Part shown: positions 9,014 through 16,842 of the stretch, piece by piece
Layout of the letters: each line of letters starts with the position of its first letter
How positions within the stretch are numbered: the first letter of the stretch is position 1
Notes under the pieces: generated by a model
The model's input: only the letters and a program-made list of their open reading frames with translations
The model's database searches: none
What the model was told of the DNA's origin: nothing
Made by a program: the position numbers and the translations under genes
DNA from: an uncultured Alphaproteobacteria bacterium
GTDB lineage: Bacteria; Pseudomonadota; Alphaproteobacteria; HIMB59; GCA-002718135
Assembly (NCBI GenBank): GCA_902623255.1
Contig: CACNSY010000001.1
Coordinates: 172,640-236,639, forward strand
Reading direction: 5' to 3'
Length of the DNA: 64,000 bases

Positions 9014-9155
9014 TTTTGCTAATAGCTTTTTTTCTTTTTAAAATATTTGATTTCAGTTTTTTTTCTAACCTTTTTAATCTTGTTAAGCGTATTTCTTTTT
9101 TAGAATCATCTTTTACTTGATGTGTATCTTTTTCTTTATTTAATTTATCTGTCAT
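9006..9155 (-). CDS. Small basic protein of unknown function, upstream of murA
   Basis: 49 codons, ATG start, lysine-rich, with a predicted amphipathic helix (KEIRLTRLKRLEKKLKSNIL). It ends eight bases inside murA, which suggests translational coupling. Its arrangement of spaced arginine/lysine and leucine residues recalls the short RLxxLExALRxNLxRRK proteins that often occur in alphaproteobacteria, but I cannot assign it to a named family. No Shine-Dalgarno is evident. It could be a real conserved small gene or a chance ORF in AT-rich DNA. Confidence 0.5.
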   Translation of the reverse strand: MTDKLNKEKDTHQVKDDSKKEIRLTRLKRLEKKLKSNILKRKKAISKNG

Positions 9156-9164
9156 AAATAAGAT

Positions 9165-9311
9165 TTAATTTTTATTATTTTTTTTTAATCCATTTTTAGA
9201 GCATTTCTTAGAACAATATAAAACATTCTTCCAATCTCTTTCCCATTTTTTTCTCCATGAGAATGGCTTATTGCAAACAATACAAACTTTAGATGGTAAG
9301 TTTTTCTTCAA
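9165..9311 (-). CDS. DUF2256 zinc-ribbon protein
   Basis: 48-residue protein with the DUF2256 pattern: KKNLPSKVC at the N-terminus, [16 protein letters not shown] in the middle and [11 protein letters not shown] at the C-terminus. The CxxC and CxxxC pairs should bind zinc. Function of the family is unknown. I place the start at the TTG at 9311 because it yields the usual MKKNLPSK beginning and lies four bases after the upstream stop; a longer TTG-initiated frame from 9350 would overlap the permease gene. Confidence 0.75.
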   Translation of the reverse strand: MKKNLPSKVCIVCNKPFSWRKKWERDWKNVLYCSKKCSKNGLKKNNKN

Positions 9312-9315
9312 GATT

Positions 9316-10464
9316 TTACTCAAATAGGTAAAAATATCCGTAGGCAACAACTAATGCAGGAATTGCACTATAAAGGGTTGCTAAAATCGCAGCTTTTGGG
9401 GCAAGAGCAATTGCTGGGAATAAAGCATCACCATCATTTGAAATAGCATTACCAAGCTCTGCAGAAAGAGGAATGTAGCCATTTAGATAAAACGTTGCTA
9501 CAACAACTTGCGGTCCACAACCAGGTAAAAAACCAAATAGAATTGCTACCAATGGAACAAACGGTAGCCATAAATCAAAAAATATTTTTAAATCTAAACT
9601 TGTAAAATACATAAATATTTCAAAGACAAGAAAACCACTAATGACCCAGGTGGTTACAAAATTAGTTGTATCTACTACTCTTGATAATAATCCTCTACTT
9701 TTATCAGTTGAGCATTGAAAATCACTTAATGGATTTAATGACCACATAAATATTGAAAGTATTGCTCCAGCAGAAGCAACAAAAACTAAAAGTGAGTTAT
9801 AAGCTGGTGAAAATTCTATCTGGAATGCAACTAGAATACCTAAAATAAAACCAGGGATAAATAAAAAAAGCCAAAAGAAATTAAAATTCGATACAAAAGT
9901 TTTATTTATTTTTTCAAATTCAACTTTTATTTTCGTCTCTGATTGCATAAAATTTATGCCATGAATAAAATCAATTATATAACCTGAAATAGATCCAACA
10001 ATTATTCCAATACCAAATATTAAAAGTCCTGTTGTGGGCTCAATAGCAAGTATTAAAAAAGCTGCATCACCCATTGTTGCTGTTAACACAGCGACTAAGG
10101 ATCCAAAAGAAATACGGCCCTGAATATATTGCGTTACAACTATTATAGCTCCACCACATCCAGGTATTGCACCTAAAAAAGCAGCTATACCGACATGGAA
10201 CTTTTGTGTCTTAGATAAAAAATTCTTAACATCAAATTTTGTTAAACTATCCAAGCCAATAAAAACAAATAGAGTAAATCCAACAAAAACAGATACCTGG
10301 ATATAAGCATCTATCATTGATGATCGTATAACTTCTCCAAACTCTCCTCCTTGAAAAACAAGAGAAAGTAATAATAGACCAAAGAAAGATTTCTTTAATA
10401 ACCTTCCATCATTCTCAAGAATGACCTTTGTTTTTTCATTAATAGCGTTAATTAGAGCATTCAT
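9316..10464 (-). CDS. Putative manganese transporter permease (two PGCG repeats)
   Basis: 382-residue inner-membrane protein with about ten spans. Two homologous halves carry [17 protein letters not shown] and [17 protein letters not shown], each followed by a GDA-containing helix (ATMGDAAFL and [10 protein letters not shown]). This is the family named putative manganese transporter (older name arsenic efflux) in databases; the assignment is strengthened by the divergent mntR gene and the MntR-like operator in the shared 65-base promoter region. Direction of transport is not certain. Confidence 0.75.
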   Translation of the reverse strand: MNALINAINEKTKVILENDGRLLKKSFFGLLLLSLVFQGGEFGEVIRSSMIDAYIQVSVFVGFTLFVFIGLDSLTKFDVKNFLSKTQKFHVGIAAFLGAIPGCGGAIIVVTQYIQGRISFGSLVAVLTATMGDAAFLILAIEPTTGLLIFGIGIIVGSISGYIIDFIHGINFMQSETKIKVEFEKINKTFVSNFNFFWLFLFIPGFILGILVAFQIEFSPAYNSLLVFVASAGAILSIFMWSLNPLSDFQCSTDKSRGLLSRVVDTTNFVTTWVISGFLVFEIFMYFTSLDLKIFFDLWLPFVPLVAILFGFLPGCGPQVVVATFYLNGYIPLSAELGNAISNDGDALFPAIALAPKAAILATLYSAIPALVVAYGYFYLFE

Positions 10465-10485
10465 TGAATGTATATATAGCTAATA

Positions 10486-10505
10486 AATATAGCTATGGCT
10501 ACATT
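10486..10505. promoter_or_regulatory. Candidate MntR operator
   Basis: The sequence AATATAGCTATGGCTACATT lies between the divergent permease and mntR. It matches the enterobacterial MntR site layout AACATAGC-4 bases-GCTATGTT closely: left half 7 of 8, right half 6 of 8, same ATAGC-NNNN-GCTA core and spacing. A second TATAGCTA copy lies 13 bases to the left. Position fits autoregulation and control of the transporter by Mn-loaded MntR. Confidence 0.65.
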
Positions 10506-10529
10506 TTCTGTTAATTTTTGTTGATAATT

Positions 10530-10934
10530 ATGCTAAAAAAAAGGATGTCATTCAGTAAAGTCCGAAATGCTCATAAAACAGAAAATACTGAAGATTATTT
10601 AGAACTAATTGCAGAACTTTTAAATTCCAAAGGTGAAGCTCGTATTGTTGATATTGCTGAAAGCTTGGGTATTGCACAAGCCACAGCCAATAAAACAATA
10701 CAAAGATTACAAACACAGGGTTTCATTAAAAGAGAACCTTATCGATCAATTTTTTTAACTTTTAAAGGTCAAAAAATAGCAAGTGAATCAAGAAAAAGGC
10801 ATAATATTGTATACAATTTTTTACTAAATCTTGGTTTAGACAAGAATACGGCCTCTGAAGATGCTGAAGGAATAGAGCATCATGTTAGTGAAAAGACACT
10901 TAGAAAAATGGATAATTTTAACTCGAAAAAATAA
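10530..10934 (+). CDS. mntR: Manganese-responsive regulator MntR (DtxR family)
   Basis: About 134-residue DNA-binding repressor. A winged-helix domain (EDYLELIAELLNSKGEARIVDIAESLGIAQATANKTIQRL, first 20 quoted segments recognisable as DtxR/MntR) is followed by the metal/dimer domain with SRKRHNIVYNFLLNLG and EDAEGIEHHVSEKTL, whose Glu/His residues are the metal ligands. No SH3-like domain, as in MntR. Start taken at ATG 10530; another in-frame ATG is at 10545. It is divergent from the putative Mn transporter. Confidence 0.88.
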   Translation: MLKKRMSFSKVRNAHKTENTEDYLELIAELLNSKGEARIVDIAESLGIAQATANKTIQRLQTQGFIKREPYRSIFLTFKGQKIASESRKRHNIVYNFLLNLGLDKNTASEDAEGIEHHVSEKTLRKMDNFNSKK

Positions 10935-10974
10935 ATTTAATTTATTGCCAAATCAATTTTATCTAGTGTATAAA

Positions 10975-11007
10975 AAAAGAAGGGACACGGCGAATATCCC
11001 TTCTTTT
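10975..11007. terminator. Hairpin downstream of mntR, probably bidirectional terminator
   Basis: An 11-base perfect inverted repeat (AAAAGAAGGGA / TCCCTTCTTTT) around an 11-base loop. The A-run on the left and T-run on the right make it usable from both directions: for mntR on the plus strand and for the methyltransferase operon on the minus strand. Confidence 0.7.
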
Positions 11008-11098
11008 CATCATTGGTTTATGGATAGAAAATAAACCTAAGTAATAAATACCCGATTCTCGGTTTTGGCTCAAATTTTTTAATTAAAAAGCCTAAATT
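11008..11098. other. Gap with several short inverted repeats
   Basis: No gene seen. Contains GGTTTAT...ATAAACC (11015-11037), a small CCGA-TTC-TCGG hairpin followed by TTTT (11052-11066), and GGCT...AGCC (11067-11092). These could be the tail of the minus-strand operon transcript or a small structured RNA; the individual stems are short. Confidence 0.35.
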
Positions 11099-11722
11099 TT
11101 AATATTTTTGTAATAAAACAATTTTTATTTTTATTTTATTTTTGAAATCATTGTTCAAAGGTAGATAATTTAATGGTCTTGAAATTTTATTGATTTTTAA
11201 TGACTTTTGATGTTTTTTTAAAATACTTAAAAAATCCTGTTTCTCCCATAAATCTATTCTATGGGTAAATAGTACAAAGCCTTTTTCTTTAATATTTTTA
11301 TTAATATTAGCAAAAAATCTGTCAAAGTTTTTGCAATACGTCATGGAGCCAATCAGGGAAATGAGATCAAATTTTATTTTATAATGATGTAATTGTTCAA
11401 AATTTTTTATTTGTAATTTTTTATAAATTTTTTTTCCTGATGAAATTATCAGGCTTTTTTTTGAAATATCTGAACCATAAATATGACTTTTTGGATAAAC
11501 TTTTTTTAATTCAGCACCAAATAAACCAGTTCCACATGCTAAGTCTAAGATATTTTTTGGTTTGATATTAATCGTTTCTTTTAAAAATTTAATGCTTTTT
11601 TTAGGTGCTTGATAATTCCATAACTTGAGTGTTGCATCATAATTTTTTGACCAATCATCATAATATTTTGTTGTTTTACTCAAATTGCCAACGCCAGAAA
11701 CTAGTGATTTAAAATTACTCAT
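11099..11722 (-). CDS. SAM-dependent methyltransferase
   Basis: 207-residue class I methyltransferase. Motif I is ILDLACGTGLFGAEL, followed by the acidic residue in HIYGSDISKKSL, so the SAM site is intact. The N-terminal YYDDWSKNYDATLKLWNYQAP resembles the start of methyltransferase type 11/12 proteins. Substrate unknown. It is the last gene of the long minus-strand run and overlaps the nitrilase by eight bases. Confidence 0.75.
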   Translation of the reverse strand: MSNFKSLVSGVGNLSKTTKYYDDWSKNYDATLKLWNYQAPKKSIKFLKETINIKPKNILDLACGTGLFGAELKKVYPKSHIYGSDISKKSLIISSGKKIYKKLQIKNFEQLHHYKIKFDLISLIGSMTYCKNFDRFFANINKNIKEKGFVLFTHRIDLWEKQDFLSILKKHQKSLKINKISRPLNYLPLNNDFKNKIKIKIVLLQKY

Positions 11723-12521
11723 ATTTTAAAGAAGGAATTTTTTTTCTTATTTTATCTACATCAGAAATATTAATAGTTGAGTTAATAATTGCAGGTTTAT
11801 TTTTGGTACTATTTATAATCTTCCCCCATGGATCTACTAAAAGAGAATATCCATAGGTCTTCCTTTTCATATGATGATTTCCACACATACCTGTTGCCAC
11901 AATAAATACATTATTCTCTATAGCTCGTGATCTATTCAAAACCTCCCAATGATCTTTTCCGGTTGGTCTAGTAAAAGCAGCAGGAACTAAAATAATTGAA
12001 CAATCTTTTTTTGCAAGTTGCCTATATAAATTAGGAAATCGTAAATCATAACAAATTGTCATTCCTAATTTAATATTATTAATTTTTGTAAAAATTATTT
12101 TATTACCAGCTTTGAACAAAGATGATTCCTGATGTTTTTCTTTATTATTAATTTCAACATCAAACATATGTATCTTATCATATGTTTTTTTTATGACTCC
12201 ATAATTGTTTATAAAAAAAGACCTGTTAATGAGCTTTTTGCGATTTTTGACTTTTAAAAGTAAAGAACCAAGATTTATACTAACTTTGTTTTTTTTAGCA
12301 AAATCTTTAGCCATTTTCAAAACTGGACAGGAATTTTGATAAGGTGCGTTTAACATTAAATAATTTTTGTCATTTGTAATTATATTCGAACATTCTGGAG
12401 TGCATATTAAGTGAGGTTTAAATTTGATTGCCTTGTTAAAATTTTGTTCAAGAAGTTTAGAATTAAAATTCGGTAGATGACTTGCAGAAAATTGGACTTG
12501 AGATACTTTAAGCTTATTCAT
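11715..12521 (-). CDS. Carbon-nitrogen hydrolase (Nit1/Nit2-like amidase)
   Basis: 268-residue nitrilase-superfamily amidase. The Glu-Lys-Cys catalytic triad is visible: Glu43 in CTPECSN, Lys116 in YDKIHMFD and Cys157 in MTICYDLRFP. The YDKIHMFDVEI and CYDLRFPxLYR segments are those of Nit proteins that hydrolyse deaminated glutathione or omega-amides of keto acids. It overlaps the MFS gene by four bases and the methyltransferase by eight. It may be housekeeping metabolite repair rather than part of the sugar pathway upstream. Confidence 0.82.
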   Translation of the reverse strand: MNKLKVSQVQFSASHLPNFNSKLLEQNFNKAIKFKPHLICTPECSNIITNDKNYLMLNAPYQNSCPVLKMAKDFAKKNKVSINLGSLLLKVKNRKKLINRSFFINNYGVIKKTYDKIHMFDVEINNKEKHQESSLFKAGNKIIFTKINNIKLGMTICYDLRFPNLYRQLAKKDCSIILVPAAFTRPTGKDHWEVLNRSRAIENNVFIVATGMCGNHHMKRKTYGYSLLVDPWGKIINSTKNKPAIINSTINISDVDKIRKKIPSLKYE

Positions 12522-13678
12522 TTAAATTTTAGTAAGAAAACTAATCCAGAGGTAAACACTATAATACATAATAAATACATATTTAATGTAAGAGAATAAG
12601 CTTCAGCTAAAAATCCAATTCCAGCAGGCATAATCATTGTTGATGATAATCCGATTGTTATAAGGTTAGTCACAGTCATAGGAATACTCTCATTAGACTG
12701 TTTAACTGCCTGTCTAATAATAATGGGTACTAAATTGGCTATAGCAAATCCATAAAAGCTTAAAACAACAAGAATAATATAAAAATTATTGGTTAACAAA
12801 GATAAAAGCATTATTGATGCACCAATCATCACAAAGTGGCAACCTACAACTTTTTCACTAAATAAATTGATTAATGAATTAGAAAATAAATTAGCAAAAA
12901 TTGCTCCAATACTAAAGAAAATTAAACCCATACTTGCCAAGTAAAGTGGGGCATTTAAATCTTTTGATAACCATAATGTTGACCAATCCATAATTATTCC
13001 ACCGGAGCCAAAAATAAAAAATAATAAAAACCCAAATAATAGAACATTAGTTTCAGGTATTTTGAATTTTTCACCAACACCTTTAAAGTCTAAATTACGC
13101 GGTAATCCAAATGAGAATACAAAAAAAGATATAAAGATTGATAAAAAAGACAAGATAGTTAAAAATATATAAGGTTCATAATTATATCTCATAATTATAC
13201 CTGCTAACCCTCCTCCAATTAGAATACCTAAATTAAATCCCATCGCATAATATGGAGTAATAATTTTCTTAAAATGTTGTTCAATTAATTGAGTATGAAT
13301 TCCACCTATAGGGCCAGATGCGCCCCAACCTATTCCAGCTGGTATCGATGTTAATAAAAAATAAAAATACGAAGGAGACACAATTGAAAGTAAAGTAGAA
13401 AAAGTAACAAGTGGAAAAGCCAAAGACATTATCAATTTTGTTCCATATTTTGGAACAAGTATTCTTCCAGCTATCTGGTTAGAGATGATAAAAAATATTC
13501 CAAATAATAGTATTGCAAAGCTTAAATCAGACTCATCTATTGATAGTCTATTCATATTCCATGGAGTTACACCAAAGTAGCAGCCAACTACTATCATGGG
13601 ATAAGTTGATGTAATTATTGAAGCAAGTGTTGCTCTTCTAAATATTTTAATTTCTTCTGACACAAAAATTTTTACCAA
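12518..13678 (-). CDS. MFS transporter
   Basis: 386-residue integral membrane protein with about twelve hydrophobic spans and the weak MFS loop signature in the second span region (GRILVPKYGTKLIM). The layout recalls the fucose/sugar-permease-like FucP/YbjJ group, but I cannot name a substrate. It overlaps the aldo/keto reductase by seven bases and the nitrilase by four, so it is co-transcribed with both and could export or import an intermediate of the same pathway. Confidence 0.75.
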   Translation of the reverse strand: MVKIFVSEEIKIFRRATLASIITSTYPMIVVGCYFGVTPWNMNRLSIDESDLSFAILLFGIFFIISNQIAGRILVPKYGTKLIMSLAFPLVTFSTLLSIVSPSYFYFLLTSIPAGIGWGASGPIGGIHTQLIEQHFKKIITPYYAMGFNLGILIGGGLAGIIMRYNYEPYIFLTILSFLSIFISFFVFSFGLPRNLDFKGVGEKFKIPETNVLLFGFLLFFIFGSGGIIMDWSTLWLSKDLNAPLYLASMGLIFFSIGAIFANLFSNSLINLFSEKVVGCHFVMIGASIMLLSLLTNNFYIILVVLSFYGFAIANLVPIIIRQAVKQSNESIPMTVTNLITIGLSSTMIMPAGIGFLAEAYSLTLNMYLLCIIVFTSGLVFLLKFK

Positions 13679-14655
13679 CGATGATGAACATCATCAAAAA
13701 AATATTTTGTGTAAACACTATTGATTTCATTCATTAAGGATGAAATTTCATTTAATTCTGATGCAGAAGTATTCAAACCTACGTGATCTTTATTTTTAGC
13801 GCCAGGAATAACAATACTTACTGCATCATGCATTAAAATCCATTTCAGTGACAATTGAGACAATGTAATCCCTTCTGGTAATATATTTTTTAACTCATCA
13901 ACAGCTTCTAATGCTTTATTAAAATTTACCCCAGAAAATGTTTCACCTACATCAAACGCATCTCCATTAATATTGTAATTACGATGATCATCAGGAGCAA
14001 ATGAGGAATCTTTATTAAATTTTCCAGTTAATAATCCACTTGCAAGGGGTACTCTCACAATAATTGCAACTTTTTTTTCTTTTGCAATTTTAAATAATTT
14101 TTCAGCAGGTTTTTGTCTGAAAATATTGAATATAACCTGAATAGATTTTGTATTTGGTCGTTTGATGCATTCAAGAGCCTCGTCAACTGTTTGAACACTA
14201 AAACCATAATTTTGAATTTTACCTTTACTCACTAAATAATCTAACATTTCGAATGTGTTGTCAGATGAATACACTTCTGTTGGAGGACAATGCATTTGTA
14301 AAAGATCAATTGTTTCAACATTAAGGTTTGATAAAGATTGATTTACATAAGATTCCATTAAATCTTTATCATAGTATCCCTTTGCAACATGGGGGTTGAT
14401 TTGTCTTCCAGCTTTTGTTGCTACATAAATTCTTTCAGATACTGATTTAAGGAACTCGCCTACAAATTTTTCACTTCTGCCCATTCCGTAAACATCAGCG
14501 GTATCGAAGAAGTTTACACCATTTTCATACGATGATTTTAAAATTTCTTGAGCGCTGTCTTCAGTTACATTCCCCCAATCAGCTCCTATTTGCCAACAAC
14601 CTAAACCAACTTCGGAAACATTCCAATCCAGTGAGCCAAATTTTCTATATTTCAT
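13672..14655 (-). CDS. Aldo/keto reductase
   Basis: 327-residue NADPH-dependent TIM-barrel oxidoreductase. The catalytic tetrad is present: Asp and Tyr in FFDTADVYGMGRSE, Lys in YVATKAG and His in LLQMHCP. The beginning MKYRKFGSLDWNVSEVGLGCWQIG is typical of the group that includes YajO- and L-glyceraldehyde-reductase-like proteins. Its stop side overlaps the MFS gene by seven bases and it starts three bases after the second ADP-ribosylglycohydrolase-family gene, so it probably reduces or oxidises the sugar that operon releases. Confidence 0.87.
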   Translation of the reverse strand: MKYRKFGSLDWNVSEVGLGCWQIGADWGNVTEDSAQEILKSSYENGVNFFDTADVYGMGRSEKFVGEFLKSVSERIYVATKAGRQINPHVAKGYYDKDLMESYVNQSLSNLNVETIDLLQMHCPPTEVYSSDNTFEMLDYLVSKGKIQNYGFSVQTVDEALECIKRPNTKSIQVIFNIFRQKPAEKLFKIAKEKKVAIIVRVPLASGLLTGKFNKDSSFAPDDHRNYNINGDAFDVGETFSGVNFNKALEAVDELKNILPEGITLSQLSLKWILMHDAVSIVIPGAKNKDHVGLNTSASELNEISSLMNEINSVYTKYFFDDVHHRW

Positions 14656-14658
14656 TAT

Positions 14659-16818
14659 TTATTCTACAATGACTTCATCGGTCACCATAGTTCCATCTTC
14701 AACAATTAATCCCATAGCTCCATTTTCAAGCACATCCGAATTATCAGTGAACTCTAAAACAACTTTATTATCAAGATAACCAGATAATTTATTATCCTCA
14801 ACTTTAAGCGATAATTTATAATCTTTATAATATTCAAGATCAAAATCTATTTCTTTCAACACTTTTGGCTCATTAATTACTTTTATTAATTGAAGTTTAT
14901 TTGATGCATTAATCACTAAACCATAATATCTATTTAATCCTTGCACTCTTACAGCAAGACCGCCTGTTTTTACTCGCTGAATTGCAATATCGGAAGTAAC
15001 CTTATAGTTTTTCCATAAATCAGTTCCTGTAATTAACATTCCTCTACCACTATCTTTACACACTCTAAAAGTTCTCTCTCCACTATCCCATTTATCTAGA
15101 GCATCGACCCAACTAGCTTTCCACATTTTAGCATTTGAAAATTTAACACCCCTTTTATGTTTTCCAATGTGGTTAGGTTTAGAAAATTTACAATTTGGCT
15201 CACCCGTGAAAGTTAAATAATTTAAAATTAAACTGCCAGAATTTGCTTCATCTGATTCTATAGAAAAACCAACTTGTGTAATAGGATTGCCTTCTGTTGA
15301 AGGAATTTTCCATTTAAGTTTTTGTGATTTATCAGGAAAAAGCACAACGCTATCAGAATTTATTCTTTCGTAATTATCCTCTTCTCCAAAAACATTGATA
15401 AAACAAGTAACCGTTATTGGTTTTTGAGAATTCGACTTAAAAATGATTTCGCTTTCTATATTTTGTCCTGAATATAAAAGTGGACAGGAAATAAAGTTAT
15501 AACTTTGAAAAAATCTTTCTCTTGCAGAGCCTGTCAACTCATACAATTCCTGAGGAAAAAAAGTATCAACAACAGCCTCAGAACAAACACCAGGCGCAAC
15601 TCTGTCAAATTTAATTTCTAATGCTCTTTTTCCTATACTACTCTCATACTCTGTATTTTGGACAATAGTTGAAATATTTTTGTTATTTTTAAAACTTGAT
15701 CTCCAACCTTGAACGGAACCAGGCATTTCAAAATGAAATCTTGAACCATTTTTAGGCTCAACAGTTTCTTCTTTATTCATTTTTTTAGCAGTATTAATAA
15801 CCTTATAAGCTTCTGTTAAGGCATCAGTTTGTGTTTCACCTCCGTTAGCAGTCGGACAATACATTCTATCTTGTATAGGTGTTAAATAATCTGGACCATT
15901 CCTTAAGCCTTCAAGACCATTTTTAATACCCATAATGCAACCAACGTTACCAGAATTACAATCAGTGTCATGACCAGCGGTATTTACTATCATAAGAGTT
16001 TTTTGAAGATCATCATCACCAAATAATAGTGACAGTATAATTATTGCATGGTTAGGTATCATATGACATCCACCAAGATATTTATCATATCCATATGTTT
16101 CAGCTTGAAATTCTCTTGCCTGCATCCAATCATTATTACCAGCTCTCATATTTTGAAGTTCACCTATCAGTTTATAAATAAGAGAACTATTTGGGATATA
16201 TTTTTTTGACTCATCAATAATTTTGTTAATATCAGTCTCAACAAATGCTAGTGACTCCATAGCTGCAACCATCTGAGCACCATAGATTGCTTCCCCGTCA
16301 TGACTGACACTTCCTGCTCTTCTTGCAAGATCTGCTGCTTTTTCTGGATCACCAGGAGTGACTAAAGCCCAACCGTCAATAAATATTTGCGCACCTATTT
16401 GTTCCGCAACTACTTTACCATTTGTTTCTATTGATCCACTCATAGGAGCTTCTATTCCAGCTTTTAAATTTTGATATGCGGTATCTTCAGCTGAATGACC
16501 TCTTCCTCCCCACCATAAAACTGTTTTGTTCTCAATTAAATTATTTAGCCAAGACTGACCAATTTGTTTTGGACTTATATTAGGGTCATAATTATTTTCT
16601 CTTAGAGCGCGAAGAAATGTAAATGTTCCAGTTATATCATCGTCAGTTACAACTAATGGAACATTTAATTGCTCATTAACATAGTAATTTATTTCACCTA
16701 GCTCTTCCATGATCCTTTCATGTGACCACTGCTCAAAAGGACGGCCTAAATACACACCAATTAATTTACCGAGCACTCCAGCGTATACTTTTTCTTCATA
16801 AATCTTATCTAATTTCAT
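14659..16818 (-). CDS. ADP-ribosylglycohydrolase-family protein with C-terminal beta-sandwich (copy 2)
   Basis: 719 residues. Residues 1-320 form an ADP-ribosylglycohydrolase (PF03747-like) domain with the di-Mg ligands conserved: TDDD at 58-61, SHDGE at 172-176 and HDTDC at 283-287 followed by NSGNVG. Residues about 360-545 are unrecognised, and about 560-719 look like a LamG/DUF1080-type sandwich (WKNYKVTSDI, LNRYYGLVI, LDNKVVLEF). No signal peptide, so cytosolic. Members hydrolyse N- or O-glycosidic bonds to ribose-like sugars. It is a close paralogue of the next gene upstream and sits in an SBP/permease operon, implying action on an imported glycoside. Confidence 0.82.
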   Translation of the reverse strand: MKLDKIYEEKVYAGVLGKLIGVYLGRPFEQWSHERIMEELGEINYYVNEQLNVPLVVTDDDITGTFTFLRALRENNYDPNISPKQIGQSWLNNLIENKTVLWWGGRGHSAEDTAYQNLKAGIEAPMSGSIETNGKVVAEQIGAQIFIDGWALVTPGDPEKAADLARRAGSVSHDGEAIYGAQMVAAMESLAFVETDINKIIDESKKYIPNSSLIYKLIGELQNMRAGNNDWMQAREFQAETYGYDKYLGGCHMIPNHAIIILSLLFGDDDLQKTLMIVNTAGHDTDCNSGNVGCIMGIKNGLEGLRNGPDYLTPIQDRMYCPTANGGETQTDALTEAYKVINTAKKMNKEETVEPKNGSRFHFEMPGSVQGWRSSFKNNKNISTIVQNTEYESSIGKRALEIKFDRVAPGVCSEAVVDTFFPQELYELTGSARERFFQSYNFISCPLLYSGQNIESEIIFKSNSQKPITVTCFINVFGEEDNYERINSDSVVLFPDKSQKLKWKIPSTEGNPITQVGFSIESDEANSGSLILNYLTFTGEPNCKFSKPNHIGKHKRGVKFSNAKMWKASWVDALDKWDSGERTFRVCKDSGRGMLITGTDLWKNYKVTSDIAIQRVKTGGLAVRVQGLNRYYGLVINASNKLQLIKVINEPKVLKEIDFDLEYYKDYKLSLKVEDNKLSGYLDNKVVLEFTDNSDVLENGAMGLIVEDGTMVTDEVIVE

Positions 16819-16842
16819 AACCCATCCTTTTTAAATTAAAAT

